Of a DNA stretch of 43,293 bases, positions 26,638 to 35,564 are shown piece after piece. Made by a program: the position numbers and the translations under genes. Numbering within the stretch: position 1 is the first letter of the stretch; the number at the start of each line of letters is the position of its first letter. The notes beneath the pieces are model-generated. The model saw only the letters and a program-made list of their open reading frames with translations. It made no database searches and was not told the origin of the DNA. Source of the DNA: Methanobrevibacter ruminantium (lineage in GTDB: Archaea > Methanobacteriota > Methanobacteria > Methanobacteriales > Methanobacteriaceae); assembly GCF_016294135.1 (NCBI RefSeq), contig NZ_JAEDCO010000013.1, positions 1 through 43,293 of the forward strand, in the 5' to 3' direction.

Positions 26638-28833
26638 TTGAGTAGACGAGACAAAATGATTGCAAAAATCAAAGAATTGATGTATCAACCTACAAATATC
26701 AGAAACATTGGTATTTGTGCACACATTGATCACGGTAAAACTACTTTATCCGACAATCTCTTAGCAGGTGCAGGAATGATTTCTGAAGATCTTGCTGGAG
26801 ATCAAAGATTCTTAGATTTTGACGAACAAGAACAAGCTCGTGGTATTACCATTGACGCAGCAAACGTATCTATGGTACACGAATATCATGATGATGAATA
26901 TTTAATTAACTTAATTGACACTCCGGGTCACGTTGACTTCGGTGGAGACGTAACCCGTGCAATGAGGGCTGTAGACGGTGCAGTAGTAGTTGTATGTGCA
27001 GTAGAAGGTATCATGCCTCAAACTGAAACTGTACTCAGACAAGCTTTAAGAGAAAAAGTTAAACCAGTATTATTCATTAACAAAGTTGACAGATTAATCA
27101 ACGAAGTAAAATTAGGACCAGAAGAATTAGCAAACAAATTCATTGGAATCATCAATGAAGCTAACAAATTAATCAGCAAAATGGCTCCTAAAGATAAAAA
27201 AGAGGAATGGCTTGTAAAAGTGGATGACGGTAGTGTAGCATTCGGTTCAGCATACCACAACTGGGCTATTAACATTCCAATGATGCAAGAAACCGGAATC
27301 AACTTTAAAGACATCATTGATTACTGTAATGATGAAAACCAAAAAGAATTAGCTAAAAAAGTACCTTTAGCTGATGTATTATTAGGTATGGTAGTAGAAC
27401 ACTTACCTTCTCCTGAAGTTTCCCAAAAATACAGATGTCCTAACATTTGGGATGGAGACATTGAAAGTGAAGCTGGTCAAACCATGGTTAACACCAGCCC
27501 TGATGGACCTTTAGCGGTAATGGTTACTAACGTATCTGTAGATAAGCACGCTGGTGAAGTAGCTACCGGTAGAGTATACGGTGGTACTGTAGAACAAGGT
27601 AGTGAAGTGTTCTTGGTAGGAGGTCAAGCTAGATCCAGAGTACAACAAGTTGGTGTTTTCTTCGGTCCTGAAAGAGTTCCTACTGAAAAGGTTCCTGCTG
27701 GTAACATTGTTTACATCACTGGTGCAAAAGGAGCTACTGCAGGGGAAACCATTTGTTCTCCTGAAAACAGGATTGTAGAATTCGAAGGAATTGAACACAT
27801 CTCTGAACCTGTAGTTACTGTAGCTGTAGAAGCTAAAAACACTAAAGACTTACCAAAACTTATTGAAGTATTAAGACAAACTGCAAAAGAAGACCCTACC
27901 ATTCATGTTAACATTAACGAAGAAACTGGTGAACACTTAGTTTCCGGTATGGGAGAACTTCACTTAGAAGTTATTGGTGTAAGAATCAACAACAAAGGTG
28001 TAGATATCAACACTTCCGAACCTATTGTTGTATACAGAGAAACCGTTGCAGGAAAAACTGCTAACCCTGTAGAAGGTAAATCTCCTAACAAGCATAACAG
28101 ATTATACCTTGAAGTTGCACCTTTAGAAGATTCAATCTTCCAAGCATTGCAAAATGGTGACATCAAAGAAGGTAAAATCAAAGATAAGGAAGAAGCTCAA
28201 AAATTCATTGAACATGGTCTTGATAAAGAAGAAGCTAGAAGAGTATGGGATGTTTACAACAAATCCTTATTCATCAACATGACTCGTGGAATTCAATACT
28301 TAGATGAGATCAAAGAGCTTGTAATTGAAGGTTTCGAATCTGCACTTGAAGAAGGTCCAGTTGCAAATGAAATTGCAATGGGTATGAAATTCACTCTTGT
28401 AGATGCAAAACTTCACGAAGACGCAGTTCACAGAGGACCTGCTCAAATTTTACCAGCTATCCGTAACGCTATTAAAGGTGGTATGATGATGGCTGACCCT
28501 ACCTTACTTGAACCTGTTCAAAAAGTTTTCATTAACACTCCTACTGACTATATGGGATCTGTTACTAAAGAAATCTTAAACAGAAGAGGTCAAATTGTAG
28601 ATATGCCAACTGAAGGTGACATGGTAAACGTTGAAGCTAAAGTACCTGTAGCTGAAATGTTTGGTTTCGCTGGTGAAATCAGATCTGCAACTCAAGGTAG
28701 ATGTTTATGGTCTACTGAAAACTCCGGTTTCGAAAGATTACCAAGAGAATTGCAAAGTCAAATTATCAGACAAATCAGAGAAAGAAAAGGATTATCCCCA
28801 CAACCATTTGGTCCTGACCACTACTTAGGTTAA
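26638..28833 (+). CDS. fusA: Translation elongation factor 2 (aEF-2)
   Basis: A 731-residue GTPase that drives ribosomal translocation. G1 is AHIDHGKTT, the switch region includes 'EQEQARGITIDAA', G3 is DTPGH and G4 is NKVD. H598 in 'DAVHRGPAQ' is the residue converted to diphthamide in archaea. The TTG at 26638 is preferred: AGGTGAT ends about 5 bases upstream and it gives the family N terminus (SRRDKMIAKIKEL), while GTG 26629 and ATG 26632 overlap the ribosome site. Codon choice is strongly biased, as in other highly expressed genes here. Confidence 0.95.
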   Translation: MSRRDKMIAKIKELMYQPTNIRNIGICAHIDHGKTTLSDNLLAGAGMISEDLAGDQRFLDFDEQEQARGITIDAANVSMVHEYHDDEYLINLIDTPGHVDFGGDVTRAMRAVDGAVVVVCAVEGIMPQTETVLRQALREKVKPVLFINKVDRLINEVKLGPEELANKFIGIINEANKLISKMAPKDKKEEWLVKVDDGSVAFGSAYHNWAINIPMMQETGINFKDIIDYCNDENQKELAKKVPLADVLLGMVVEHLPSPEVSQKYRCPNIWDGDIESEAGQTMVNTSPDGPLAVMVTNVSVDKHAGEVATGRVYGGTVEQGSEVFLVGGQARSRVQQVGVFFGPERVPTEKVPAGNIVYITGAKGATAGETICSPENRIVEFEGIEHISEPVVTVAVEAKNTKDLPKLIEVLRQTAKEDPTIHVNINEETGEHLVSGMGELHLEVIGVRINNKGVDINTSEPIVVYRETVAGKTANPVEGKSPNKHNRLYLEVAPLEDSIFQALQNGDIKEGKIKDKEEAQKFIEHGLDKEEARRVWDVYNKSLFINMTRGIQYLDEIKELVIEGFESALEEGPVANEIAMGMKFTLVDAKLHEDAVHRGPAQILPAIRNAIKGGMMMADPTLLEPVQKVFINTPTDYMGSVTKEILNRRGQIVDMPTEGDMVNVEAKVPVAEMFGFAGEIRSATQGRCLWSTENSGFERLPRELQSQIIRQIRERKGLSPQPFGPDHYLG

Positions 28834-28844
28834 GCCCAAAGCAA

Positions 28845-28865
28845 TTAAGATAATCTTTATCTTAA
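28845..28865 (+). other. Small hairpin after fusA
   Basis: TTAAGATAA (28845-28853) and TTATCTTAA (28857-28865) form a perfect 9-bp stem with loop TCT, 11 bases after the fusA stop. It lies just ahead of a longer terminator-like hairpin and may protect the mRNA end. Confidence 0.5.
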
Positions 28866-28884
28866 ATTATCTGATTTGTTTTTA

Positions 28885-28920
28885 TTAAATTAGGAATTTT
28901 TCCTAATTTAAATTTTTTAT
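28885..28920 (+). terminator. Hairpin terminator after fusA
   Basis: TTAAATTAGGAA (28885-28896) and TTCCTAATTTAA (28900-28911) form a perfect 12-bp stem with a TTT loop, followed by ATTTTTTAT. This resembles an intrinsic terminator separating fusA from tuf. Confidence 0.65.
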
Positions 28921-29022
28921 TTTAATTAATTATCTTTTTAATTAAATTTCATTAAGTTTCACTTAATTCGCTGTTTTTTTAGTTTTTTCAATTATTAAAA
29001 AAATAGTGGTATAATCATATAG

Positions 29023-29289
29023 TTTATATATTATAAAAAATATAATAATATACATATAGTTGAGTATTCTTATATTACATGTGATTTATTTTATATTGCA
29101 TGTAATTGTTACCATGTAATTTTTACATGTAAGTTATAGAATAAATCCGTTGATATATCTTTGATAACATTTATTGATTATTAATTTATAAGTATTTCAA
29201 AAATATTCAACAATATAAATAACTTAACAAATAATTTTACTTAATTATATACTTAACTTATATACAATTTATAAAAAGAGGTTTTTATA
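29023..29289 (+). promoter_or_regulatory. tuf promoter and CATGTAA-rich leader
   Basis: A TATA-like TTTATATATT at 29023-29032 predicts a start near 29055 and a leader over 200 bases long. Within it, TTACATG (29075), CATGTAA (29099), CATGTAA (29113) and TTACATGTAA (29123-29132) form alternating inverted repeats. AGAGGT before 29290 is the ribosome site. Confidence 0.5.
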
Positions 29290-30531
29290 ATGGCAAAAGC
29301 AAAAGAACATTTAAATTTAGCATTTATTGGACACGTTGACCACGGTAAATCCACTTTAGTAGGACACTTATTATTAAAAGCTGGTGCAATCGCTGAACAA
29401 CAATTAGATGAAGGTGAAGATAAATTCAGATTTGTTATGGACAAATTAGGTGAAGAAAGAGAAAGAGGAGTAACCATTGACTTAGCTCACCAAAAATTCT
29501 CCACCAACAAATACGACTACACTGTAGTAGACTGTCCTGGACACAGAGACTTCGTTAAAAACATGATTACTGGTGCATCCCAAGCTGACGCGGCTGTATT
29601 AGTAGTAGCTGCTAACGACGGTGTAATGCCACAAACCAAAGAACACATGTTCTTATCCATGACTTTAGGTATTAAACAATTAATCATCGCTGTAAACAAA
29701 ATGGATATGGTAGATTACAGTGAAGACAGATTCAACGAAGTAAAAGCTGAAGTATCTGACTTACTCAGATCCATCGGTAGAGACCCAGCAACCACTCCTT
29801 TCATTCCTATGTCTGCATTTGAAGGAGACAACATCAAAGAACTCTCCGGTAACATGTCCTGGTACAAAGGTAGTCCTTTAATGGATGAATTAGACAAATT
29901 AGTACCACCTGAAAAACCTGTAGACTTACCATTAAGAGTTCCTATTCAAGACGTATACTCTATTACTGGTGTAGGTACTGTACCTGTAGGAAGAGTAGAA
30001 ACTGGTATCATGAAACAAGGAGACAACGTTATCTTTGAACCTGCTGGAGTATCTGGTGAAGTAAAATCTATCGAAATGCACCACGAAACTTTCCCTGAAG
30101 CTGAACCTGGTGACAACATCGGATTCAACGTAAGAGGTGTAGGTAAAAACGATATCAGAAGAGGAGACGTAGCTGGACACACTACTGACGCTCCTACCGT
30201 AGCTAAAGAATTTACTGCACAAGTTGTAGTATTACAACACCCTGGTGTAATCACCGTAGGATACACCCCTGTATTCCACTGTCACACCTCACAAACTGCA
30301 TGTACTTTCTTAGACTTAACTTCTAAACTCGACCCTGCTACCGGTCAACCTGAAGCAACCAAACCTGACTTCATTAAAACTGGTGACGCAGCTATTGTAC
30401 AAATTAAACCAACTAAACCTATGGTTATGGAAGAAGCTGCAAGCATTCCTCCTATGGGAAGATTCGCTATCAGAGATATGGGTCAAACCGTAGCAGCTGG
30501 TTTATGTCTTAAAGTAACTGACAAAAAATAA
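29290..30531 (+). CDS. tuf: Translation elongation factor 1-alpha (aEF-1A)
   Basis: A 413-residue GTPase delivering aminoacyl-tRNA to the ribosome. G1 is GHVDHGKST, the switch I end 'ERERGVTIDLAHQKF' and G3 'DCPGHRDFVKNMITGASQADAA' (contiguous pieces) are intact, and G4 is NKMD. Domains 2 and 3 are complete to the end. Codon use is even more biased than in fusA. Separated from neighbours by long AT-rich spacers, so probably its own unit. Confidence 0.97.
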   Translation: MAKAKEHLNLAFIGHVDHGKSTLVGHLLLKAGAIAEQQLDEGEDKFRFVMDKLGEERERGVTIDLAHQKFSTNKYDYTVVDCPGHRDFVKNMITGASQADAAVLVVAANDGVMPQTKEHMFLSMTLGIKQLIIAVNKMDMVDYSEDRFNEVKAEVSDLLRSIGRDPATTPFIPMSAFEGDNIKELSGNMSWYKGSPLMDELDKLVPPEKPVDLPLRVPIQDVYSITGVGTVPVGRVETGIMKQGDNVIFEPAGVSGEVKSIEMHHETFPEAEPGDNIGFNVRGVGKNDIRRGDVAGHTTDAPTVAKEFTAQVVVLQHPGVITVGYTPVFHCHTSQTACTFLDLTSKLDPATGQPEATKPDFIKTGDAAIVQIKPTKPMVMEEAASIPPMGRFAIRDMGQTVAAGLCLKVTDKK

Positions 30532-30593
30532 GATTAATGATTAATTTTTAATTAAATTATTCATTTTTTATTTTTTTAGTTTTAATTTTGAAA

Positions 30594-30645
30594 ATTTATT
30601 AGAGAAAGTTTTTAATTTTTCTAATAAATCAAATCTTTATTTTTA
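30594..30645 (+). terminator. Hairpin after tuf
   Basis: ATTTATTAGAGAAA (30594-30607) pairs with TTTTTCTAATAAAT (30616-30629) with one G-U pair and an 8-base loop: a 14-bp stem. It is preceded by T-rich sequence directly after tuf and followed by CTTTATTTTT, consistent with termination. Confidence 0.55.
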
Positions 30646-30755
30646 GGTTTTAAATAATATTTATTTTAAATCTATAGTATGTTTTAATCTAGTAATCTAG
30701 TTTAATCATATTTTAGGTTTAAACTAGATTATTAACCTGTTTAAGGAGGATTAAA

Positions 30756-31061
30756 ATGAATCAAGCTAGAATTAAACTTACAGGTACTGATCCTGAAAAA
30801 ATTAATTATGTCTGTGACCAGTTAAAGAAAATTTCTGAAAGAACTGGTGTAGATATTTCTGGCCCTATTCCATTACCTACTAAAAAATTAGTTGTACCAA
30901 CTAGAAAATCTCCAGATGGAGAAGGAAAAGCTACTTGGGAAAAATGGGAACTTCGTATCCACAAACGTTTAATTGGAATTGGCGCTGATGAAAGAGCTAT
31001 GAGACAAATTATGAAAGTAAGCGTTCCTGATAACGTAAGTATTGAAATTGAACTTAAATAA
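30756..31061 (+). CDS. rps10: Ribosomal protein uS10
   Basis: A 101-residue archaeal uS10. The stretch 'GPIPLPTKKLVVPTRKSPDGEG' and 'WEKWELRIHKRLIGI' are diagnostic. AAGGAGG lies just upstream of the ATG. Its position after tuf is the conserved archaeal order, though a hairpin and 224 bases intervene here. Confidence 0.96.
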   Translation: MNQARIKLTGTDPEKINYVCDQLKKISERTGVDISGPIPLPTKKLVVPTRKSPDGEGKATWEKWELRIHKRLIGIGADERAMRQIMKVSVPDNVSIEIELK

Positions 31062-31072
31062 TTAAGTTTTTG

Positions 31073-31110
31073 TTCTGAAATTATTTTCAGAATTAATTTT
31101 CATACTTTTA
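31073..31110 (+). terminator. Hairpin after rps10
   Basis: TTCTGAAA (31073-31080) and TTTCAGAA (31085-31092) form a perfect 8-bp stem with loop TTAT, 11 bases after the rps10 stop, followed by T-rich sequence. Confidence 0.55.
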
Positions 31111-31181
31111 TTTTTAATTTATATTAAATTTTCTAATTAGATTACTATTAATCATATTTATATTATTTTACATATTCATAT

Positions 31182-31265
31182 GCCGAGATAGTCTAGCCTG
31201 GTAAGGCGCGGGACTTGAAATCCCGTGGTGTAATAGCCGCCTGGGTTCAAATCCCAGTCTCGGCG
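31182..31265 (+). tRNA. tRNA-Ser (TGA)
   Basis: Class II tRNA of 84 bases. The acceptor GCCGAGA pairs with TCTCGGC, the anticodon stem CGGGA/TCCCG encloses loop CTTGAAA with anticodon TGA, and the long variable arm and T arm CTGGGTTCAAATCCCAG are present. Discriminator G, as in serine tRNAs; no encoded CCA. A small GATTA/TAATC inverted repeat lies about 40 bases upstream. Confidence 0.96.
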
Positions 31266-31815
31266 TTTCTATTATTACTTTTTTTATTATTTTTAATTTC
31301 TAATATTTTTTTGAAATTCTATTCTTTTTGAAATTTTAATTTTTTTAAATTCTAATTTTTTCAAATTATAAATTTTTTAAATTTCCATATTTTAAAAATT
31401 TTAATTTTTTCATTTTGTTAAAATTATTAAATTATTTATTCTTGAATTTTTTCTAATTTTATCTTCATTTTTTTTAAATTTTCATTAAAAATTCAATTTT
31501 TCAATTAAATTTTTTGATTAAAAAATTCACCATAGTTTAATCAACCATAACTTTCATTAAATTGGTACTTTTTATAAAACTTTTAATTTAATAACACATA
31601 GTTTTAATTTAATTAAAATAATCTTTTAATTATAATTTTTGAAAAATAGTAATCTATATGCAGTTAGTAAAATTTAATAATTTATTAAAAAATAGGGATT
31701 TGATGATGATTTTTTTTTGATAATAAAATTTTTTGTGATGGTTAAAAAAAGTATTTATGGTGGTAAATATTTGGATGATTTAAAATTAATTTTAAAAATT
31801 AATAAAAAATCTATC
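31266..31815. other. AT-rich spacer between tRNA-Ser and the microprotein
   Basis: About 550 bases of monotonous A/T sequence, with recurring AAATTTTAATTTTTT-like stretches. No supported gene, RNA or strong hairpin is visible. It separates plus-strand translation genes from the minus-strand ATPase region and may serve as terminator for both directions. Confidence 0.4.
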
Positions 31816-31926
31816 TTAAGCTTTTTTTGCTATGACTGTCATTAATGCAACAACAAAAATGAAACCTATGATCATAACAATGGACATTGATGAAAGTCCG
31901 TTAATAATGTCTGCTATTAAATTCAT
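31816..31926 (-). CDS. 36-residue single-transmembrane microprotein
   Basis: A short gene with a strong ribosome site (AGGAGG, six bases before the ATG). The product begins MNLIADIINGLSSMS, continues as one hydrophobic helix of about 20 residues rich in Ile, Val, Met and Phe, and ends in AKKA, so the basic C terminus is probably cytosolic. It lies 163 bp downstream of, and on the same strand as, a P-type Ca2+-ATPase-like gene. A possible promoter of its own lies near 31990-32010. I do not recognise the family. Reading-frame integrity, ribosome site and helix design support a real gene; pump regulation is only a hypothesis from location. Confidence 0.7.
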   Translation of the reverse strand: MNLIADIINGLSSMSIVMIIGFIFVVALMTVIAKKA

Positions 31927-32089
31927 AATATTCCTCCTAAAAAAAATCAATAATTAATTTAATAATTATAATTTTATTTAATAATATTTTTGTTAATATA
32001 CTATTTATAATTTTTTTAAATTTTTCACATCCAGTTCATGTATCCTAATTCATGTACAATGATTCATGCACCATAGTTAATGTACCGGT

Positions 32090-34789
32090 TTAAATGTTTC
32101 CATCTACAATTCTATTGGCAATTTTATCTGTCACTAAGATTATTGCTGAAACAATGATGATTAAGACCCACTCAAATAATCCAATTGCACAGGTCTTGAA
32201 AATTGTTTGAAGGAATGGAACATATATAACAAGGACTTGCAATATGAATGATCCAATAAGAGATAACCAAAGTACGGTATTTCTTGTTTTTGAACTGGAC
32301 CTGTAATTCAATGCATTAAACAATTGATACAATACGAATACTGTAAATGCAATTGTAATTGCCTTGGTCTTCACATCCCCTACTCCATTATTTAATTCAT
32401 AAATGAATAGTCCTAATGTTCCGATTGCCATAACCATTCCAGAAATTGTGATCTTGATCATTGTTTTTCTGTTGATCAATTCTCCTTTTTCAGGAGGTCT
32501 TCTCATTATGTCTTTTTCGGAACCTTCCAAACCTAATGATTGCGCTGGAGGGCCATCCATTATTATATTGATCCATAAAAGTTGAATTGGAGTAAATGGC
32601 GTTGGTATTGGCAATAATGACCCAATAGTGATTGTCAATATCGCTCCAACATTTGTGGATAATTGGAATTTTAAGAATCTTTTGATGTTATCAAAGATTG
32701 TTCTTCCTTCCCTAATTGAAGAGACTATTGTAGCAAAGTTATCATCCTGTATGATCATATCTGCAGATTCTTTTGTGACATCTGTACCGCTACCCATAGC
32801 TACTCCAATGGAAGCCTTTTTAAGTGCTGGTGCATCATTTACGCCATCACCAGTCATTGATACGATTTCACCATGGTTTTGGAGAACTTCAATGATTCTT
32901 CTTTTCTGTTCAGGATACACTCTTGCATAAACTTTGATGTCCTTTGCAATTTCATTGTATTCCTCATCACTTAAATCTTCCAATTCCTGTCCAGTAAGAA
33001 TTACATTATTATAATTTTTTTCATGAATATAATAGTCTCTAGGGAGAATGCCTAATTCCATAGCTATTGCAGTTGCAGTGTCCTTATGGTCTCCGGTAAT
33101 CATCACTACGTTGATTCCTGCCTTTTGACAATCTGCTATAGCGTCAATAGCTTCTGGTCTTGGAGGGTCCATAATTCCTAAAAGACCAGCAAATATCAAA
33201 TCTTTTTCAAAAGTTTCTCCATGATGCTTATTCTCGGAATATGTTTTATGTATTTTGGAATCTCCTTTTTCTATTTCCTCATTGTCCAAATCTGAAATCT
33301 TTTCATATCCCTCATTGTCAAGCTTTTTGTAAGCAAGAGCTATGACCCTTAATGACCTTTTTGTCATTCTGTCAATTTCACGCATTATTTCCTTTTTGGT
33401 TGAACTGTCAAAATTGTTTATATGGCCATTGAAATCGATCTTATCAGATAAGTCTAAAATCAGTTCAGGAGCTCCTTTTGTTAAAACGTAATAATCTTTA
33501 TTGTCATCCTCATCAGCTTCACTGTAAATGAAGGTCATTCTTTTTCTATTGCTGTCAAAAGGTATTTCCAATTCTTTTTCAAAATTCCTATTCGCTTTGA
33601 GCTTTTCAAAATCATTGTCAAGTGCGAAGTGGTATGATGCCAAATCAGTGGGGTTTCCAATCAATTCATCATCTTCGTATCTAACTCCGTTACATAATCC
33701 TGCAATTAATACACCATTCTCTTGACTGGTTAAGAAAGGGGTTCTAACAGTCATTTTGTTTTCTGTTAAAGTTCCAGTTTTATCTGTACAGATGTAAGTG
33801 CATGATCCTAATGTTTCTACAGATGACAATTTTTTAACGATTGCATTGGATTTTGCCATCTTTTGCATTCCTAATGCCAAAGTCAAAGTCAAGACTGCAG
33901 GAAGACCTTCAGGAATAGCTGCAACAGCAAGAGAAACTGCGGTCATAAAGCTTTCAAGAATGTCCATGGCTTGATAAAAGTCTATGATGAATACGAGTAT
34001 ACAAACGATTATGGAGAGTATTCCAATTTTTTTACCTAATCTGCCCACTTGAATTGTTAAAGGTGTTTCCTCTGCATCTTCTTGAATCATGGTAGCTATT
34101 CTTCCGATGGTTGTTTCCATTCCAGTAGCTATTACAACACCTGTTCCTTTTCCAAAGATTACATTTGAATTCATGGATACAAGTTTAGATTGGATATCTT
34201 CCTCTTTTGAATATTTTTTAATATCTTTAATCTTATTTGAGAAATCGGATACTCTTTCATAATTGGTATCTTTTTTAACAAAATCAGACTCTCCAGTTAA
34301 GGAGGATTCATCCACTCTCAAATCATAAGATTCAATTAAAATCAAATCTGCAGGAACTTTATCTCCCTCTTCAAGAATTACAATATCCCCTAAAACAAGA
34401 TTTTCACTAGGGATTCTTTTGATGTGCCCATCTCTTTTAACGTGTGCATCTGTATGGACTAAACTTTTAAGCTTTTCCATAGCATTTTCCGCACGATATT
34501 CTTGGGTAAAACCGATTATTGAGTTAATTATTACAACTATAAGTATAACAATTGCATCCAAATGATTTCCAATCATATAGCTTGCAATGGCTGCAATTAT
34601 AAGCATGAATATTAAAACATCCAAGAATTGGGATAAAAATAATTTCAAAGGACTATCTTTTTTCTTTTCCTGAAGCTTGTTTAAGCCGTATTTTTCTAAT
34701 CGAGCATTAGCTTCAGCGCTGTTCAATCCTTCTTTTTGAGTGGAGTACTGCTTTAATATTTCTTCTATCAATATAATCCCCAAGTTCAT
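32090..34789 (-). CDS. P-type cation-transporting ATPase, Ca2+-ATPase (PMCA/SERCA) type
   Basis: An 899-residue P2-type ATPase. The phosphorylated Asp is D336 in DKTGTLT; TGES lies in the actuator domain; 'TGDGVNDAPAL' is the hinge. Helix 4 has PEGLPAVLTL with the Ca-site II glutamate. Helix 6 reads NIIMD, keeping the Asn and Asp of site II but with Met where SERCA has Thr; helix 5 has NVGA where SERCA has NVGE. This is the pattern of one-site pumps such as PMCA, so one Ca2+ per ATP is predicted. The ATG at 34789 lacks a ribosome site; TTG at 34771, with GGGGAT before it, may be the true start. Other cations cannot be excluded. Confidence 0.88.
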   Translation of the reverse strand: MNLGIILIEEILKQYSTQKEGLNSAEANARLEKYGLNKLQEKKKDSPLKLFLSQFLDVLIFMLIIAAIASYMIGNHLDAIVILIVVIINSIIGFTQEYRAENAMEKLKSLVHTDAHVKRDGHIKRIPSENLVLGDIVILEEGDKVPADLILIESYDLRVDESSLTGESDFVKKDTNYERVSDFSNKIKDIKKYSKEEDIQSKLVSMNSNVIFGKGTGVVIATGMETTIGRIATMIQEDAEETPLTIQVGRLGKKIGILSIIVCILVFIIDFYQAMDILESFMTAVSLAVAAIPEGLPAVLTLTLALGMQKMAKSNAIVKKLSSVETLGSCTYICTDKTGTLTENKMTVRTPFLTSQENGVLIAGLCNGVRYEDDELIGNPTDLASYHFALDNDFEKLKANRNFEKELEIPFDSNRKRMTFIYSEADEDDNKDYYVLTKGAPELILDLSDKIDFNGHINNFDSSTKKEIMREIDRMTKRSLRVIALAYKKLDNEGYEKISDLDNEEIEKGDSKIHKTYSENKHHGETFEKDLIFAGLLGIMDPPRPEAIDAIADCQKAGINVVMITGDHKDTATAIAMELGILPRDYYIHEKNYNNVILTGQELEDLSDEEYNEIAKDIKVYARVYPEQKRRIIEVLQNHGEIVSMTGDGVNDAPALKKASIGVAMGSGTDVTKESADMIIQDDNFATIVSSIREGRTIFDNIKRFLKFQLSTNVGAILTITIGSLLPIPTPFTPIQLLWINIIMDGPPAQSLGLEGSEKDIMRRPPEKGELINRKTMIKITISGMVMAIGTLGLFIYELNNGVGDVKTKAITIAFTVFVLYQLFNALNYRSSSKTRNTVLWLSLIGSFILQVLVIYVPFLQTIFKTCAIGLFEWVLIIIVSAIILVTDKIANRIVDGNI

Positions 34790-34938
34790 AATTTGCTAAA
34801 AATAGTTTTTTGAAATCTCCATTTTGAGATTTTCATGATTTTTTATACTATATTTATATATGATATATAATGTGTAAATTTATATCTTTAATTTATGTTA
34901 TTTAAATCTTTAAGGTTTTAACTTTCAAAATCCCTTAT

Positions 34939-35349
34939 TTATCTTTCATATATGTAAAATGAAGCACGATTATAATTTTTTAACTTCATTTTTTTGGTTT
35001 TCATGTTCAAATCTTCATTGAACAATGGTTTTATGATTAATGTAGCGTCAACATTATCCCTTATTTTCATAATCTCTTCCTGCAATTCTGCAGGGGGTCT
35101 TATTGAAAACAATATGTCTGCATCCTTATAGATACTCATGTTTGGATTGAAAACATCATCTTTTATAATGTTTTCATTTGCAGGATCAATATCTGTCATT
35201 ATAATGTCAATATTTTCATTTTCACTTAAATTTTTAGATATTGTTTGGAATTTTCCCGCTCCAATTTCAACTATTTTTGTTTTTTTGCCGGTTTTTTCAC
35301 TATTTTCAATAGCTAATTTAAGAATGAATTCCTCTAAATCGTTCCACAT
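34939..35349 (-). CDS. UPF0146 family protein
   Basis: A 136-residue protein with a shortened Rossmann-like methyltransferase-type fold: 'IVEIGAGKFQTISKNL' is the first loop, then 'IIMTDIDPAN', 'IKDDVFNPNMSIYKDADILFSIRPPAELQ'-like segments characteristic of UPF0146, found across euryarchaea. It lacks enough sequence for a full methyltransferase, and its activity is unknown. AAAGGAAT precedes the ATG. It lies 149 bp upstream of the ATPase on the same strand. Confidence 0.8.
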   Translation of the reverse strand: MWNDLEEFILKLAIENSEKTGKKTKIVEIGAGKFQTISKNLSENENIDIIMTDIDPANENIIKDDVFNPNMSIYKDADILFSIRPPAELQEEIMKIRDNVDATLIIKPLFNEDLNMKTKKMKLKNYNRASFYIYER

Positions 35350-35564
35350 TTTTATTCCTTTTTAAGTTTTTTATTTCTTAATAATGTATTTGTCTTTTAA
35401 TAATTTAATATGTTCTATTTCTGTTTTATTTTATCTCACTTTCATGCTTTTAATTTAATTTTTAGAAATATTTTTAATGGAGTAAATTAAATAATATTAA
35501 TATAAATTTTCAATTAGAAAAATGATTAGAAAATAATATTTATTTGATTTTTAAAGTGTTTTTT

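Noticed and set aside
28834..29289. A small gene between fusA and tuf
   Set aside because: Only short frames without ribosome sites are present; the hairpins and CATGTAA motifs explain the structure better.
31738..31845. A 35-codon plus-strand frame ending in Cys-Tyr-Asp-Cys-His
   Set aside because: It has no good ribosome site and overlaps the 3' end of the better supported microprotein on the other strand.
35350..35564. A mobile element boundary near the accessory region
   Set aside because: No terminal inverted repeats, transposase, integrase or tRNA-derived attachment site was found; base composition matches the rest of the window.
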